64,000 nucleotides of DNA from Bordetella parapertussis (GTDB taxonomy: Bacteria; Pseudomonadota; Gammaproteobacteria; Burkholderiales; Burkholderiaceae_B), in the NCBI GenBank assembly GCA_945862495.1, contig CAMAYM010000002.1, positions 15,028-79,027 of the forward strand. Reading direction: 5' to 3'. Under the pieces are notes generated by a model. That model was given only the letters and a program-made list of their open reading frames with translations, was not told where the DNA came from and ran no database searches. How positions within the stretch are numbered: the first letter of the stretch is position 1; each line of letters opens with the position of its first letter. A program made the translations under genes and the position numbers. Of this stretch, positions 51,419 through 61,568 are shown piece by piece.

Positions 51419-52995
51419 TGGCAAGCGTAATGGCAAGCTCAAAGGCGAATGCGATGACAGATTCAAGGAAAAGTGCAAATAGGTTGTGGCGTTGTCTGGC
51501 CTTGTTGGCTTGGCTGGGGCTGGGGACTTTAGCGATGCCGAGTGCAGCACAGCTAGGTGCACCCGCTCCCGCGCGTACCAATACGGCACAAAAAGCGCCA
51601 GCCGATCGCGATGCCGACGGCATTGTTGCGGTCGTCAACAAAGACGTCATCACGCGTCGCGAGCTTGATGCCCGTGTTCGTATTGCAAAACGTGAGCTCG
51701 CCGCCCAGCGGATTCAGCCTCCGCCAGATGCCGTGCTTGAGCCCCAAGTCTTACAACGACTGATCACTGAAACGCTTGAGCAGCAAGAGGCGCGTCGTCA
51801 GCGTATCGAAATTACAGATGCCATGTTGAACGCTGCGCTCGAAATTGTTGCAAAGCGTAACAACACGACTGTGCCAAGCATGCGCAAACAGATTGAGGGC
51901 GCAGGCATCGGCTGGTCGGATTACAGTTCCATGATTCGCCGTGAGCTTATGGTTGAGCAGCTTAGACAAAAAGTCGTGGACAGCACAATTTTTGTCAGCG
52001 ATGCGGATGTCGATACCTATCTCCGAGAGCAAAAAGCACGCAAAGAGGGCAACCTGCCATTGTCCGTGCGTCCCGCGCCACCACCCCCACCTCCACCACC
52101 ACCGCCTAAACCTCAGGCGGTCAAGCCTGCCATTATGGGACTTGCGCAAATTTTGGTGCGCGTACCCGAAGATTCTACTGAGGAGCAAGTTAAAGCCCTG
52201 CGCGCCAAGGCGCAAGCATTACTCACACGTGTGCGTCGCGGCGAAAGTTTTGATGCGGTCGCCAAAGCTTCTTCTGATGGTCCAGAAGCCAGCCGAGGAG
52301 GAGACATGGGGGTACGACTGGTAAAGGATTGGCCTGACTTGTTCACAAAAGGCGTGGCGGGTGTTCCAGATGGGCAGATCAGCAACCTCATTAAAAGTCC
52401 GAACGGTTTTCATATTTTGAAGGTCATTGGTCGCGCCGGCGGAGCCCCGCCTCCACCCCCTAAGCCTCAGCCCCAAGCAACGCCTGCACCTGGAACACCC
52501 GGTGGACCGATCCCTCAAGGACCTATGCCGGTTCAGCAAACACAGGCTAGACACATTTTGATCAAGACGACTGCGGTTGTGACGGACGATAGCGCTCGCC
52601 AGAGATTGGAGCAAATTCGGCAGCGGATCGTTCAAGGCGGCGAATCTTTTTCCGATTTGGCTAAACGCTTCTCTAATGATTCTTCTGCACCTCAAGGCGG
52701 TGCATTAGGTTGGATCAATCCTGGCGAAACGGTACCTCCTTTTGAAAAAGCGATGAACGCGCTCAAAGAAGGTGAGGTTAGCGCGCCAGTGCAAAGCCAA
52801 TTTGGCTGGCACCTCATTATTGTGGATGGACGTCGCACGCAAGATATGGCGGACCAGTTCCTAAGAAATCGGGCGCGTCAACAAATCTTTCAACAGCGTT
52901 CAGGTGTCGCGTTTGATGCATGGTTACAGCAAGTGCGTACGAACTCTTTTATTGATAACAGGCTTGAAAAAAGTCAACGCCAGTCTGGGCGTTAA
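51415..52995 (+). CDS. surA: Periplasmic chaperone / peptidyl-prolyl isomerase SurA
   Basis: Chaperone for outer-membrane proteins, including LptD. 526 residues, longer than E. coli's 428, because of two Pro-rich linkers: one with ten successive prolines near residue 222, and one with several Pro/Gln/Gly near 345-375. A signal peptide (cleavage near ...PSAAQ) is present, then the N-terminal chaperone domain, and two parvulin domains (ILVRVPEDSTEEQVKAL and ARHILIKTT). The stop is three bases before rsmA. In related genomes pdxA often follows surA; here rsmA follows directly. Confidence 0.94.
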   Translation: MMASVMASSKANAMTDSRKSANRLWRCLALLAWLGLGTLAMPSAAQLGAPAPARTNTAQKAPADRDADGIVAVVNKDVITRRELDARVRIAKRELAAQRIQPPPDAVLEPQVLQRLITETLEQQEARRQRIEITDAMLNAALEIVAKRNNTTVPSMRKQIEGAGIGWSDYSSMIRRELMVEQLRQKVVDSTIFVSDADVDTYLREQKARKEGNLPLSVRPAPPPPPPPPPPKPQAVKPAIMGLAQILVRVPEDSTEEQVKALRAKAQALLTRVRRGESFDAVAKASSDGPEASRGGDMGVRLVKDWPDLFTKGVAGVPDGQISNLIKSPNGFHILKVIGRAGGAPPPPPKPQPQATPAPGTPGGPIPQGPMPVQQTQARHILIKTTAVVTDDSARQRLEQIRQRIVQGGESFSDLAKRFSNDSSAPQGGALGWINPGETVPPFEKAMNALKEGEVSAPVQSQFGWHLIIVDGRRTQDMADQFLRNRARQQIFQQRSGVAFDAWLQQVRTNSFIDNRLEKSQRQSGR

Positions 52996-52998
52996 GGC

Positions 52999-53799
52999 GT
53001 GGTGAAGAGCCACTCCAATCAAGCGCACCAAGCACGTAAGCGCTTTGGCCAGAACTTTTTGGTCGACATTGCGGTAGTGGAGTCGATTGTTCGCGCGATT
53101 GCGCCCCAGCCGCAAGACAATATGGTCGAGATTGGACCGGGTTTGTCTGCGCTGACGGCGCCCTTGCTTGAACGTCTTGATCGCTTGTCCGTGGTGGAGA
53201 TTGACCGTGACCTCGCCCAGCGGTTGCGCGAGCGTTTTCCGGGTGAGCAACTCAATATTGTTGAGGGCGATGCCTTACAGATTGATTTTGCTCAGTTTGG
53301 CGACAAGCTTCGGATTGTGGGCAATTTGCCCTACAACATCTCAAGCCCTTTGCTTTTTACCTTGGTGGAGAGCGCAGAGCGGGTGATTGATCAGCACTTT
53401 ATGTTGCAAAGAGAAGTGGTCGATCGCATGGTCGCGCGCGCCGGCGAGTCTGATTACAGCCGTTTGTCCGTGATGTTGCAATATCGCTATCGTATTCAAA
53501 AGCTGTTTGATGTGTCCCCAGATGCGTTTGATCCACCTCCCCGCGTGACCTCTTCAATTGTGCGGATGATTCCTCTCGGGGCAGAGCGTTTGCGCGCTCA
53601 AAGTGACACTTTATTTGCGCAAGTTGTTCAGCGCGCTTTTTCCCAACGTCGCAAAATGTTGCGTGGTGTCATGGGGGAGTGGACCACTTTGATTCCCTGG
53701 CAAGCGCTCAGCATAGAGCCCACTTGGCGCGCTGAGCAGGTCTCTGTTGCGGGCTTTATCGGGATGACCGATGCGCTGTGGCTGGCAGGTGTACGTTAG
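52999..53799 (+). CDS. rsmA: 16S rRNA dimethyladenosine transferase RsmA (KsgA)
   Basis: Adds two methyl groups to each of two adjacent adenines near the 3' end of 16S rRNA; loss gives kasugamycin resistance. 266 residues. SAM motif [12 protein letters not shown] and catalytic NLPY motif in [10 protein letters not shown] are clear, with the start [10 protein letters not shown] as usual. A GTG start at 52999 or the GTG at 53002 is used. The TAG stop overlaps the convergent glycerate kinase stop by four bases. Confidence 0.95.
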   Translation: MVKSHSNQAHQARKRFGQNFLVDIAVVESIVRAIAPQPQDNMVEIGPGLSALTAPLLERLDRLSVVEIDRDLAQRLRERFPGEQLNIVEGDALQIDFAQFGDKLRIVGNLPYNISSPLLFTLVESAERVIDQHFMLQREVVDRMVARAGESDYSRLSVMLQYRYRIQKLFDVSPDAFDPPPRVTSSIVRMIPLGAERLRAQSDTLFAQVVQRAFSQRRKMLRGVMGEWTTLIPWQALSIEPTWRAEQVSVAGFIGMTDALWLAGVR

Positions 53800-54929
53800 A
53801 CTCGCGCCGAGATCCACAGTCTCAAAATATCTTGTGCCCGATCGCTCAGCAGTGCCTCTGCATGTGCGCAGGCATGCGCCAACGTAGAAGGTCCAGAGAC
53901 CAGGCTAAATGCTGCCACAATTCCGGTTTGATACAACGCTTGATAGCCTTCGCCCAATGACCCAGCGATAGCGATGACGGGAACGCCAGCAGCGTGCGAT
54001 ATTTTTGCAACACCCATTGGCGTCTTACCATGTAGGGTCTGCGCATCCATTCGCCCCTCTCCAGTGATCACGAGTTGGGCACCTTCGATTGCATGCGCGA
54101 GGCCGCCGAGCTCTGCCACCACCTCCACGCCCGGTCGAAAGCGCGCATGCAGCCAGGCATGCGCAGCGAAACCCACGCCACCCGCAGCGCCAGCACCCGG
54201 CGCGTCTTGATGGTCTTGTCCTAGTGTCTTGGCACAGAGGTCCGCAAAGTGAACAAGCGCAAGGTCTAAGATTTGCACGTGCTCGGGTGTGGCACCTTTT
54301 TGAGGTCCAAAAATTGCTGAGGCGCCCTTGGGGCCACACAGTGGATTATTGACATCCGAAGCAATGGTGAATTGTACTTGATTCAGTCTGGCATCAAGGT
54401 GGCTGCGATCGATCTGTGCGAGTCGGGCAAGTGCGGCACCACCTGGAGGTAGTGCATGACCTTGGTCGTCCAACAGAACAAGTCCAAGTGCTTGAAGCAT
54501 GCCCGCTCCCGCGTCATTGGTTGCAGAGCCACCGAGGCCTAAGACAATTTTTTCAGCCCCGAGATCGAGTGCGTGGCGAATCAATTGACCCACGCCAAAA
54601 CTACTGGCGCACAAAGGATTGCGCTCAGAAATGGCAATATGTTCGAGGCCCGCAGCGCACGCCATTTCAATGATAGCGACCTTGCCCGAGAGCCAACCCC
54701 AATGTGCTTGGATGGGTCGGCCAAGCGCATCTTGCACCGTGTTGACCCGTCTTTCACCCTTCGTCGCGGCAAGAATAGCCTCAACAGTGCCTTCGCCCCC
54801 ATCCGCCATGGGAATGCAGACGCAGTCCACCGTTGGCGAGGCTCGACGCAGTCCCTGGGCGATCGCTGCAGCCACGGCGGGTGCGGAGAGCGACTCTTTA
54901 AAAGAGTCGGGGGCAATAACAATTTTCAT
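53796..54929 (-). CDS. Glycerate kinase (GarK/GlxK type)
   Basis: About 377 residues. The start [15 protein letters not shown] and the GEGTVEAIL segment match glycerate 2-kinase (type I, GarK); later [19 protein letters not shown] and [11 protein letters not shown] are diagnostic. It makes 2-phosphoglycerate from glycerate, in glyoxylate or tartrate/galactarate breakdown. I use the ATG at 54929, four bases after the gloA stop, though the frame is open back to 54998. Likely cotranscribed with gloA. Confidence 0.9.
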   Translation of the reverse strand: MKIVIAPDSFKESLSAPAVAAAIAQGLRRASPTVDCVCIPMADGGEGTVEAILAATKGERRVNTVQDALGRPIQAHWGWLSGKVAIIEMACAAGLEHIAISERNPLCASSFGVGQLIRHALDLGAEKIVLGLGGSATNDAGAGMLQALGLVLLDDQGHALPPGGAALARLAQIDRSHLDARLNQVQFTIASDVNNPLCGPKGASAIFGPQKGATPEHVQILDLALVHFADLCAKTLGQDHQDAPGAGAAGGVGFAAHAWLHARFRPGVEVVAELGGLAHAIEGAQLVITGEGRMDAQTLHGKTPMGVAKISHAAGVPVIAIAGSLGEGYQALYQTGIVAAFSLVSGPSTLAHACAHAEALLSDRAQDILRLWISARV

Positions 54930-54933
54930 ACGA

Positions 54934-55326
54934 TCAGGAGGCTGTCTTTTTTTGAATGAGTTCGATTTTGTAACCGTCTGGATCTTCAACAAAGGCAATC
55001 ACTGTGGTGCCGTGTTTCATTGGACCTGCCTCGCGCGTGACTTTGCCGCCGCGTGCGCGGACAAGGTCGCAGGCTTCGTAGGCATTATCCACGGAGAGTG
55101 CGATGTGGCCATAGCCGGAGCCAAGATCATAAGAAGAGGTATCCCAGTTGAAGGTGAGCTCCAAAGTCGCACCTTCACTTTCGTCCCCATAGCCTACAAA
55201 GGTGTTGGTAAAACGGCCGCTGGGATATTCAGTGCTGCGCAGAACATGCATACCGAGCACTTTTGTGTAGAACTCTATAGATCGTTCGAGGTTGCCAACG
55301 CGCAGCATGGTGTGCAAAATTCTCAT
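54934..55326 (-). CDS. gloA: Lactoylglutathione lyase (glyoxalase I) GloA
   Basis: Metalloenzyme that isomerises the hemithioacetal of methylglyoxal and glutathione. 130 residues. Metal ligands are seen in [10 protein letters not shown] (H5), LELTFNWD (glutamate), GYGHIALSV (histidine) and YKIELIQ (glutamate), the full set of four. E. coli GloA is a nickel enzyme of similar length (135). The glycerate kinase gene follows. Confidence 0.93.
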   Translation of the reverse strand: MRILHTMLRVGNLERSIEFYTKVLGMHVLRSTEYPSGRFTNTFVGYGDESEGATLELTFNWDTSSYDLGSGYGHIALSVDNAYEACDLVRARGGKVTREAGPMKHGTTVIAFVEDPDGYKIELIQKKTAS

Positions 55327-55398
55327 GGATTGTCCTCTATTGGAAAAATGTAAATCGATTCTGATGCGTCAATCATACCAATGCGCAGTGGCGACGCC

Positions 55399-56238
55399 TC
55401 AGAGCTCAGGCATGTGATCTGGAGTGTGCTTCTTTAATATTTTCTGTGCTTGTTGATAGTCTGGATAGAGTTGTTGCACTTCAGACCAGAAGTCTTGACT
55501 GTGATTCATTTCCCTCAAATGGGCGAGTTCGTGGGCGATCACATAATCGATCACCATGGGAGAAAAATGAATCAGGCGCCAATTGAGCATGATGTTCCCA
55601 TCACTCGTGCATGAGCCCCAACGTGTGGCTGCAGAGGACAAGCGCCAGCGACTGATTGACAAGCCGGTCTTGTCAAGAAAGTGTGTGAGGCGTTGTTCAA
55701 ACCACACGCGTGCGCGTCCTTGGAGCCATGCTTGCGTCATATCACGAATGCGATGGGTATCGGCATCATTGGGTAAAGGTAACCATAGGAATTGACCGTG
55801 CTTAGGCGCATCGGCATTACCCTCAAAATACGCGCTGCCGTGGGCAACATGCGCGCCAGGGGTGCCGCTACGCAAGATGATTTTGCAACCCATGTAGGGG
55901 AGCTCTCCGCCTGACTGCCAGCGGGTATGCGCCATCGCCATTCGTTCTTTGCGTGCTTGCCAGTCTTGAAGCTTCGCCAAAATCCACGACATTTTTTCGA
56001 TCACCGCTTCATCAATCTGGGTGAGCGTGACCCAGTTGGGCGCCGTCACCCGCAGACCTTCGTCTTGGATCACAAAACCAATACTGCGTCGACGCGAGCG
56101 TAACAAGCTAAAGCCGACTGCCTGGTCACCGTGCCGAACAATTCGCCACTTGGCGCCGAGCGGAATAGTTTCAGGCGGTAGTGTCCAGCCAGGTTTTGGG
56201 GTGTCAGCATCTGACAGCAAGAGCTCAAGTTGGCTCAT
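55399..56238 (-). CDS. YgjP-like zinc metallopeptidase (DUF45)
   Basis: 279 residues. Zinc-binding motif HELAHLREMNHSQDFW is present near the C-terminus and matches the H-E-L-x-H ... N-H-S-x-x-F-W pattern of YgjP/SprT-like proteins. An RWGSCTSDGNIMLNWRL segment precedes it, as usual. The substrate is not known. Its start overlaps the plsC stop by four bases, which places it at the end of the glyQ-glyS-gmhB-plsC transcript. Confidence 0.85.
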   Translation of the reverse strand: MSQLELLLSDADTPKPGWTLPPETIPLGAKWRIVRHGDQAVGFSLLRSRRRSIGFVIQDEGLRVTAPNWVTLTQIDEAVIEKMSWILAKLQDWQARKERMAMAHTRWQSGGELPYMGCKIILRSGTPGAHVAHGSAYFEGNADAPKHGQFLWLPLPNDADTHRIRDMTQAWLQGRARVWFEQRLTHFLDKTGLSISRWRLSSAATRWGSCTSDGNIMLNWRLIHFSPMVIDYVIAHELAHLREMNHSQDFWSEVQQLYPDYQQAQKILKKHTPDHMPEL

Positions 56239-56981
56239 GATGATATAGGGTAACGCTCAGGGTTCAGACGTTGCATTTCGGCTTCGATCCACGCTTGGAC
56301 ACGCTCATTGAGGGCTTCGGGGGTGAGGCCGGTCGAGTCAATCGCAGGACCAATAGAAACAGTGATGCAACCCGGTTTTTTGATAAAGGCGTTGCGCGGC
56401 CAGCATTCACCCGCGTTAAGCGCGATCGGAATGACCGGTGCACCGGTTCGAATGGCAAGCAAGGCGCCGCCCATTTTGAAACGCCCAGTCTTACCTGGCG
56501 CGATCCGCGTCCCTTCGGGAAAAAGAATGGGCCAGCGTCCTTCGTCAAGTCGTTGTTGTCCGATTTTGACAACCTGTTCAAAGGCTTCGCTACCTTTACT
56601 TCGGTCGATTGGGATCATGGCGAGTAGGGCGAGACCCCAGCCAAAAAAGGGCACACGATGTAATTCGCGTTTGTAGACAAAACAGACTTCGCGTGGGAGG
56701 TAGGCGGGTAAAAATAAAGTTTCCCAAGCGGACTGGTGCTTGGATAATACGATTGCGGGGCCATTGGGTAAATTTTCCCAGCCTTTTACATTCCACCGCA
56801 CGCCACAAATAACTTTTGCACCCCAGACCGCGAGTCTTGGCCAGCCCATGGTGAGTTTGTATCGCCAGTGCAAGGGCAGCGGTGACCATACCATGCAAGC
56901 AAACGCATACGGAATGACCGTGATCACCAAAAACAAGGTGTAAAGCGTTGCACGTAGGGTAAGAAATAGTTTATTGAGCAT
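56235..56981 (-). CDS. plsC: 1-acyl-sn-glycerol-3-phosphate acyltransferase PlsC
   Basis: Inner-membrane enzyme that acylates lysophosphatidic acid to phosphatidic acid. 248 residues. The acyltransferase motifs are in order: SKHQSAWETL (here H-x4-W rather than the usual N-H-x4-D), then FPEGTRIAPG. Note that the usual NHxxxxD is read KHQSAWE, with glutamate in place of aspartate, as in several Burkholderiales relatives. Two hydrophobic segments are near the N-terminus. Overlaps gmhB by 11 bases. Confidence 0.9.
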   Translation of the reverse strand: MLNKLFLTLRATLYTLFLVITVIPYAFACMVWSPLPLHWRYKLTMGWPRLAVWGAKVICGVRWNVKGWENLPNGPAIVLSKHQSAWETLFLPAYLPREVCFVYKRELHRVPFFGWGLALLAMIPIDRSKGSEAFEQVVKIGQQRLDEGRWPILFPEGTRIAPGKTGRFKMGGALLAIRTGAPVIPIALNAGECWPRNAFIKKPGCITVSIGPAIDSTGLTPEALNERVQAWIEAEMQRLNPERYPISS

Positions 56982-57513
56982 GAGAGAGTATTTGTTCTAC
57001 CGCTTGGGCGAGGTTTTCAACAACCTGCGTGTTGTCAGGAAGTTTCCCTTGTTGAAGGGTTTTAGGGCCGTTGCCTGTTTGTACGAGCCAAGGTCGACAG
57101 CCCGCGCTTGCGCCCGCCTGAATATCCCTCAAAGAGTCACCGACCGTTGGGACATCCGTGAGGTCAACGTCGTAGCGCTGGGCGATATCGAGAAACAATC
57201 CGGGGAGAGGTTTGCGACATAGACAGCCATCATCTGGACCGTGCGGGCAGACAAAAATCGAATCCACTGCACCGTTCAGTTGCGCCAGTTCTTTGCGTAG
57301 CTTGAGATGAATGGCAGTCAGCGCGGAAATATCAAACAAGCCGCGGGCTAAGCCGGATTGATTTGACGCGATCGCAACCATCCATCCCGCTTGATGCAGG
57401 CGCGCGATGGCCTGCAAGCTGCCAGGGATCGCATGCCACTCGTCCGGACCTTTGACATAGTCCGGACTGTCTTCGTTGATCACACCGTCACGATCGAGGA
57501 TGATGAGTTTCAT
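56971..57513 (-). CDS. gmhB: D-glycero-beta-D-manno-heptose-1,7-bisphosphate 7-phosphatase GmhB
   Basis: Cytoplasmic HAD phosphatase in ADP-heptose synthesis for the LPS core. 180 residues. Nucleophile region LDRDGVINED (D7, D9), ASNQSGLARG, and the zinc loop CPHGPDDGCLCRKP are all present. It overlaps glyS by four bases. A close relative, the histidinol-phosphatase, is less likely given the zinc loop and the context. Confidence 0.94.
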   Translation of the reverse strand: MKLIILDRDGVINEDSPDYVKGPDEWHAIPGSLQAIARLHQAGWMVAIASNQSGLARGLFDISALTAIHLKLRKELAQLNGAVDSIFVCPHGPDDGCLCRKPLPGLFLDIAQRYDVDLTDVPTVGDSLRDIQAGASAGCRPWLVQTGNGPKTLQQGKLPDNTQVVENLAQAVEQILSHAQ

Positions 57514-59642
57514 GTGGCCAGTCTGGAAATATCAGCGACTTGATTCATTAAACGATGGAGCTGTGCAAGCAGTGCAAGCCGATTCAGACGGATCGCTTGG
57601 TCTTCGGCCATCACCATAATATCGTTAAAGAAGGCATCGACGGTTGCGCGCGTTTGTGCCAAGGTTGCCAAGGCGGCTTTATAGTCACCGGCGTCAAACT
57701 GTTGCTGCGCCACTGGCTCAACAGCAGCAATGCTTTGCGCGAGAGCCTGTTCAGCAGGCTCAGTCAAGAGGGCAGGATTCACTGCGGGTAGCGCTTCTTC
57801 AGTCTTTTTCAAGAGATTGCCTATCCGCTTGTTGGCGGCAGCCAAGCTTGCTGCGTCGGGACTGTGTGCGAAGGCCTCGGCCGCTGCTACACGGGCCGGT
57901 ATTTGATGCAGGGGAGGCGTGATAGCCAGCACGGCTTCGACCGCATTGCGATCATGCTGGGTGATGAGTTGATTGCGCAGACGTTCAACAATAAATGTGC
58001 CTACCTCGGCAACGGTATCCGCTTGCAGTGTGCCGGGTGCAAAAGCCTCTGCGCTTGCTTGCAAGAGTCCCTGCAAGGTGAGGGGACCGTCTTTTTGGAT
58101 GTGCAGGATTGCGCCTGCTGTTAATTGTTCAAAGGCGCTAATGAGGCCAAGTGCCGCACGCCTAAGACCAAAGGGGTCGCGTTCGCCTGTTGGGGCCAGT
58201 CCAATGCCCCAAATGCCCACCAGTGTCTCTGCGCGCTCGGCCATAAACAATACGGTAGAGGTGAGTTGATCATGCTGGATAGGGGTCTCGACGCGGATGC
58301 GATACTGACCGGCAAGGGCCTCGACGACACCGGCAGACTCTTGATCTGCGCGAGCGTAATAGGCACCCATAATGCCTTGAAGCTCCGGAAATTCGCCGAC
58401 CATGTTGGTATTGAGGTCCGCCTTGGCGAGCAAGGCCGCACGTGAGCATTCGTCGACATTCGCACCAAGCGTATGCGCTAACCATGCGGCAATCTTTTGA
58501 ACGCGGTGCGTGCGCTCAAGCTGCGTACCGAGTTTGTTGTGATAAACGATGGTGCTGAGTGGTTCAACACGTGCCGCGAGCGGCATCTTACGATCTGTTT
58601 CAAAAAAGAACTCAGCGTCAGCTAAGCGAGGACGGATCACCCGCTCATTGCCCTCGATGATGGCTACTGGCTTGTCTGTGGGCATATTGCTCACGATCAA
58701 AAACTGATTGGTGAGCTTGCCGGTGGTCGGGTGAAAGAGTGGGAAATATTTCTGATTGAGACGCATGGTCAAAATTAGACATTCTTGAGGGACGGCAAGA
58801 AAACGTTCCTCGAAGGTACCGACATAGACGACAGGTGCCTCAACCAAGGCGGTGACTTCGTCCAGCAAGGCCGGTACTTCTGGATCCTGACCGAGTGATC
58901 CACCAAGCTTGCTCGCTTGCGCATCTAGTAAAGCCTGAATCTGCGCGCGTCGCTTGTCAAAGGATGCCACCACACATCCGGTCTCGGCAAGTTGAGTTTC
59001 GTAACTGTCAGCATGTGTAATGCTGAATGGTCCTGGATGTAAAAAGCGATGGCCGTAGGTGACGCGTCCGGCCTTCAAGCCAAGAATCTCGGCAGGGATC
59101 ACTTCGTCTCCAAACAATGCAATGAGGCCATGCGCAGGACGAACAAATTTGACAGAGGTTTGTCCATCGGCCAATTGGTATTTCATGACCTTTGGAATGG
59201 GCAGGGCGGCGATGGCTGTTTCGATTGAAGCTTGTAATACGTCCACAAGCTTTGCACCAGGTGCTGTTCCGCTTGCGACGAGGTAGTCTTGTTTGCCATC
59301 TGACTCGCGTGCGAGTTGGCTCACGTCTAGTTGCTCCCAGCCTTTAGACGCGAGTTTTTTGAGTAAGGCAGGTGTGGCGGCGCCAGCAGAGTCTAAGCCG
59401 ACCTTGACGGGCATGAGCCTTTCAGAAAAGGCCTGTTCGGGTGCTGCGTCCAGGACTTGGGTCAATCTGACTGCCATGTGTCGAGGTGAGGCAAACGGGA
59501 TGATGGTGTTGTCTTTTCCAACCAGTCCATGCTGCGCCAGCGCGGCACAAACGCCCTCTGCGAAAGCTTGGCCGAGTTTGGGTAAGGCTTTGGGTGGGAG
59601 CTCTTCGGTAAAAAGTTCAATGAGGAGGGGACGCATGATCAT
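57510..59642 (-). CDS. glyS: Glycine-tRNA ligase beta subunit GlyS
   Basis: Large chain of the alpha2-beta2 glycyl-tRNA synthetase. 710 residues (E. coli 689). The start region [20 protein letters not shown] and the C-terminal anticodon-binding region ([20 protein letters not shown]) are clear, with CRMFV-type segments between. Start at 59642 or the third codon ATG 59636, as glyQ ends at 59639. Cotranscribed with glyQ. Confidence 0.96.
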   Translation of the reverse strand: MIMRPLLIELFTEELPPKALPKLGQAFAEGVCAALAQHGLVGKDNTIIPFASPRHMAVRLTQVLDAAPEQAFSERLMPVKVGLDSAGAATPALLKKLASKGWEQLDVSQLARESDGKQDYLVASGTAPGAKLVDVLQASIETAIAALPIPKVMKYQLADGQTSVKFVRPAHGLIALFGDEVIPAEILGLKAGRVTYGHRFLHPGPFSITHADSYETQLAETGCVVASFDKRRAQIQALLDAQASKLGGSLGQDPEVPALLDEVTALVEAPVVYVGTFEERFLAVPQECLILTMRLNQKYFPLFHPTTGKLTNQFLIVSNMPTDKPVAIIEGNERVIRPRLADAEFFFETDRKMPLAARVEPLSTIVYHNKLGTQLERTHRVQKIAAWLAHTLGANVDECSRAALLAKADLNTNMVGEFPELQGIMGAYYARADQESAGVVEALAGQYRIRVETPIQHDQLTSTVLFMAERAETLVGIWGIGLAPTGERDPFGLRRAALGLISAFEQLTAGAILHIQKDGPLTLQGLLQASAEAFAPGTLQADTVAEVGTFIVERLRNQLITQHDRNAVEAVLAITPPLHQIPARVAAAEAFAHSPDAASLAAANKRIGNLLKKTEEALPAVNPALLTEPAEQALAQSIAAVEPVAQQQFDAGDYKAALATLAQTRATVDAFFNDIMVMAEDQAIRLNRLALLAQLHRLMNQVADISRLAT

Positions 59643-60541
59643 GACCGAGCCCCCTGTGTGGCGTGCAACATGGGGAAACCTAATTTTTCGCGAGATTCGT
59701 AATACGCCTGAGCGACGGCGCGTGAAAGGTTGCGGATGCGTCCAATGTAGGCAGCACGTTCAGTCACGCTAATCGCACCACGTGCATCGAGCATGTTAAA
59801 GGTGTGAGCCGCTTTGAGCGTCGCCTCATAAGCGGGCAGCGCGAGCGGGACTTCCATCAGGCGCTTGGCCAAGGTCTCATAATCCGTGAAATGTCTAAAT
59901 AAAGTCTCAGCGTCTGAGTGTTCAAAGTTATAGGTGGATTGCTCGACTTCGTTTTGGTGAAACACGTCGCGATACAGCACGCGGCCATTGGGTCCGTCCG
60001 TCCAGACCAAGTCGTAGACGCTTTCGACGCCTTGCAGGTACATCGCTAGACGTTCGAGTCCGTAAGTAATCTCACCTGTGGTTGGGGTGCAATCTAAGCC
60101 GCCGACTTGTTGGAAATAGGTGAACTGGGTGACTTCCATGCCGTTGAGCCAGACTTCCCAGCCGAGACCCCAGGCACCGAGGGTAGGATTTTCCCAGTCA
60201 TCCTCGACAAAACGAACGTCGTGCTCAGTAGGACGGATGCCCAGCGCTTCGAGTGAACCAATATAGAGGTCCAAGATATTGGGTGGTGCAGGTTTGAGTA
60301 CCACTTGATATTGATAGTAGTGCTGCAGACGGTTTGGATTTTCGCCATAACGACCATCTTTGGGGCGGCGTGAGGGCTGCACATAGGCTGCGCGCCAGGG
60401 TTCAGGACCGATTGCCCGCAAAAAGGTCGCGGTATGCGAGGTACCCGCGCCGACCTCCATGTCATAGGGTTGAAGCAGGGCACAACCCTGTTGATCCCAA
60501 TACTCTTGCAAGCGCAGGATAATTTGCTGAAAAGTGATCAT
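59639..60541 (-). CDS. glyQ: Glycine-tRNA ligase alpha subunit GlyQ
   Basis: Catalytic chain of the heterotetrameric glycyl-tRNA synthetase. 300 residues (E. coli 303). The start [18 protein letters not shown], then [20 protein letters not shown] and [17 protein letters not shown] match the family exactly. It heads the glyQ-glyS-gmhB-plsC-ygjP transcript, each joined by short overlaps. About 170 bases separate it from the divergent hydratase gene. Confidence 0.97.
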   Translation of the reverse strand: MITFQQIILRLQEYWDQQGCALLQPYDMEVGAGTSHTATFLRAIGPEPWRAAYVQPSRRPKDGRYGENPNRLQHYYQYQVVLKPAPPNILDLYIGSLEALGIRPTEHDVRFVEDDWENPTLGAWGLGWEVWLNGMEVTQFTYFQQVGGLDCTPTTGEITYGLERLAMYLQGVESVYDLVWTDGPNGRVLYRDVFHQNEVEQSTYNFEHSDAETLFRHFTDYETLAKRLMEVPLALPAYEATLKAAHTFNMLDARGAISVTERAAYIGRIRNLSRAVAQAYYESREKLGFPMLHATQGARS

Positions 60542-60710
60542 GACAATTTGAAGGCAATAAGGGCGAAATAAGGCTGCATTTTAGCTTGGGGGCGGGGTGT
60601 ATGGTGATGGGGCAAGGGTTCTAAAGACTGTTTGGGCGTGAATCGCCTATGATTTAAGAAATTCAGTCGTTTTTATTGAATATTTCGCCTTTTTTTCCTA
60701 AGGAGCACCC

Positions 60711-61478
60711 ATGTCCAGTTTGGTTAGCGTGGATTTCACCGACGGTATCCTGATTATTACGATTAATCGCCCCGAGGCGCGAAATGCCATCAGTTTTGAC
60801 ACGGCGCAGCAGCTGTCGGACGCCTTTGACGAAATGGATGCCCGCGAGGACGTTCGAATTGGAATTTTGACCGGTGCGGGCGGCACGTTTAGTTCTGGGA
60901 TGGACTTAAAGGACTTTGCCAAGACGCGTAAGCGCTCGGCGATTCCGGGCAAGGGTTTTGGTGGTCTGAATGAGTCGCCTCCCCAAAAGCCTCTGATCGC
61001 GGCTGTCGAAGGCTATGCGGTGGCGGGCGGATTTGAGATGGTGCTGGCGTGCGACCTGATCGTGGCGGCGAATAATGCCAATTTTGGTCTGCCTGAGGTC
61101 AAGCGCGGTCTCGTTGCGGGTGCGGGCGGCTTGGTCCGTTTACCGCGTCAGATTCCTTATCACATCGCAATGGAAGTGCTGCTTACTGGAGATATGTTGA
61201 CAGCGCAACGTGCGCATCAGTTTGGACTGGTTAACGTGATGGCCGATCCTGGGCAAGCGTTGTCCGAAGCGATCAACTTGGCGCGTCGAATCTGCGAAAA
61301 TGGACCTTTAGCGATTCAGGCAGTGAAGAATGTCGTCAACAAAGGGCTGGATTTTCCTGCGGCCGATATGTTTGACTTGCAGCGTCCGTTGATTGAACAC
61401 ATTTTCATGTCCGAAGACGGCAAAGAAGGCGCAACGGCTTTTGCGGAAAAGCGCAAACCGGTCTGGCGAGGCAAGTGA
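60711..61478 (+). CDS. Enoyl-CoA hydratase/isomerase
   Basis: 255-residue crotonase-fold enzyme with an intact active site, unlike the homologue at 3.6 kb. The oxyanion regions FSSGMDLKDF and AVAGGFEMVLACD are present, and both catalytic glutamates are visible (GLPEVKRGLVAGAGG and AMEVLLTGD). The ATG follows TAAGGAG, a strong ribosome site. It probably acts on fatty or aromatic acyl-CoA; the exact substrate is unknown. It is 90 bp upstream of fumarase in the same direction. Confidence 0.9.
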   Translation: MSSLVSVDFTDGILIITINRPEARNAISFDTAQQLSDAFDEMDAREDVRIGILTGAGGTFSSGMDLKDFAKTRKRSAIPGKGFGGLNESPPQKPLIAAVEGYAVAGGFEMVLACDLIVAANNANFGLPEVKRGLVAGAGGLVRLPRQIPYHIAMEVLLTGDMLTAQRAHQFGLVNVMADPGQALSEAINLARRICENGPLAIQAVKNVVNKGLDFPAADMFDLQRPLIEHIFMSEDGKEGATAFAEKRKPVWRGK

Positions 61479-61568
61479 CGATCGTCGCACATGCTTGTGC
61501 CTGAAATATTCTAATTTTTATCCATTGCAACAACGTTTTCATACATCGAAACACAGATAGGGTTCTCC

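Noticed and set aside
54619..55353. 244-residue open frame opposite gloA and glycerate kinase
   Set aside because: Antisense to two strongly recognised genes and no family motif could be seen.
60542..60710. Promoter pair between glyQ and the second hydratase gene
   Set aside because: TATGAT at 60648-60653 is a fair -10 sequence, but no -35 stands at the proper distance, so I did not list it.
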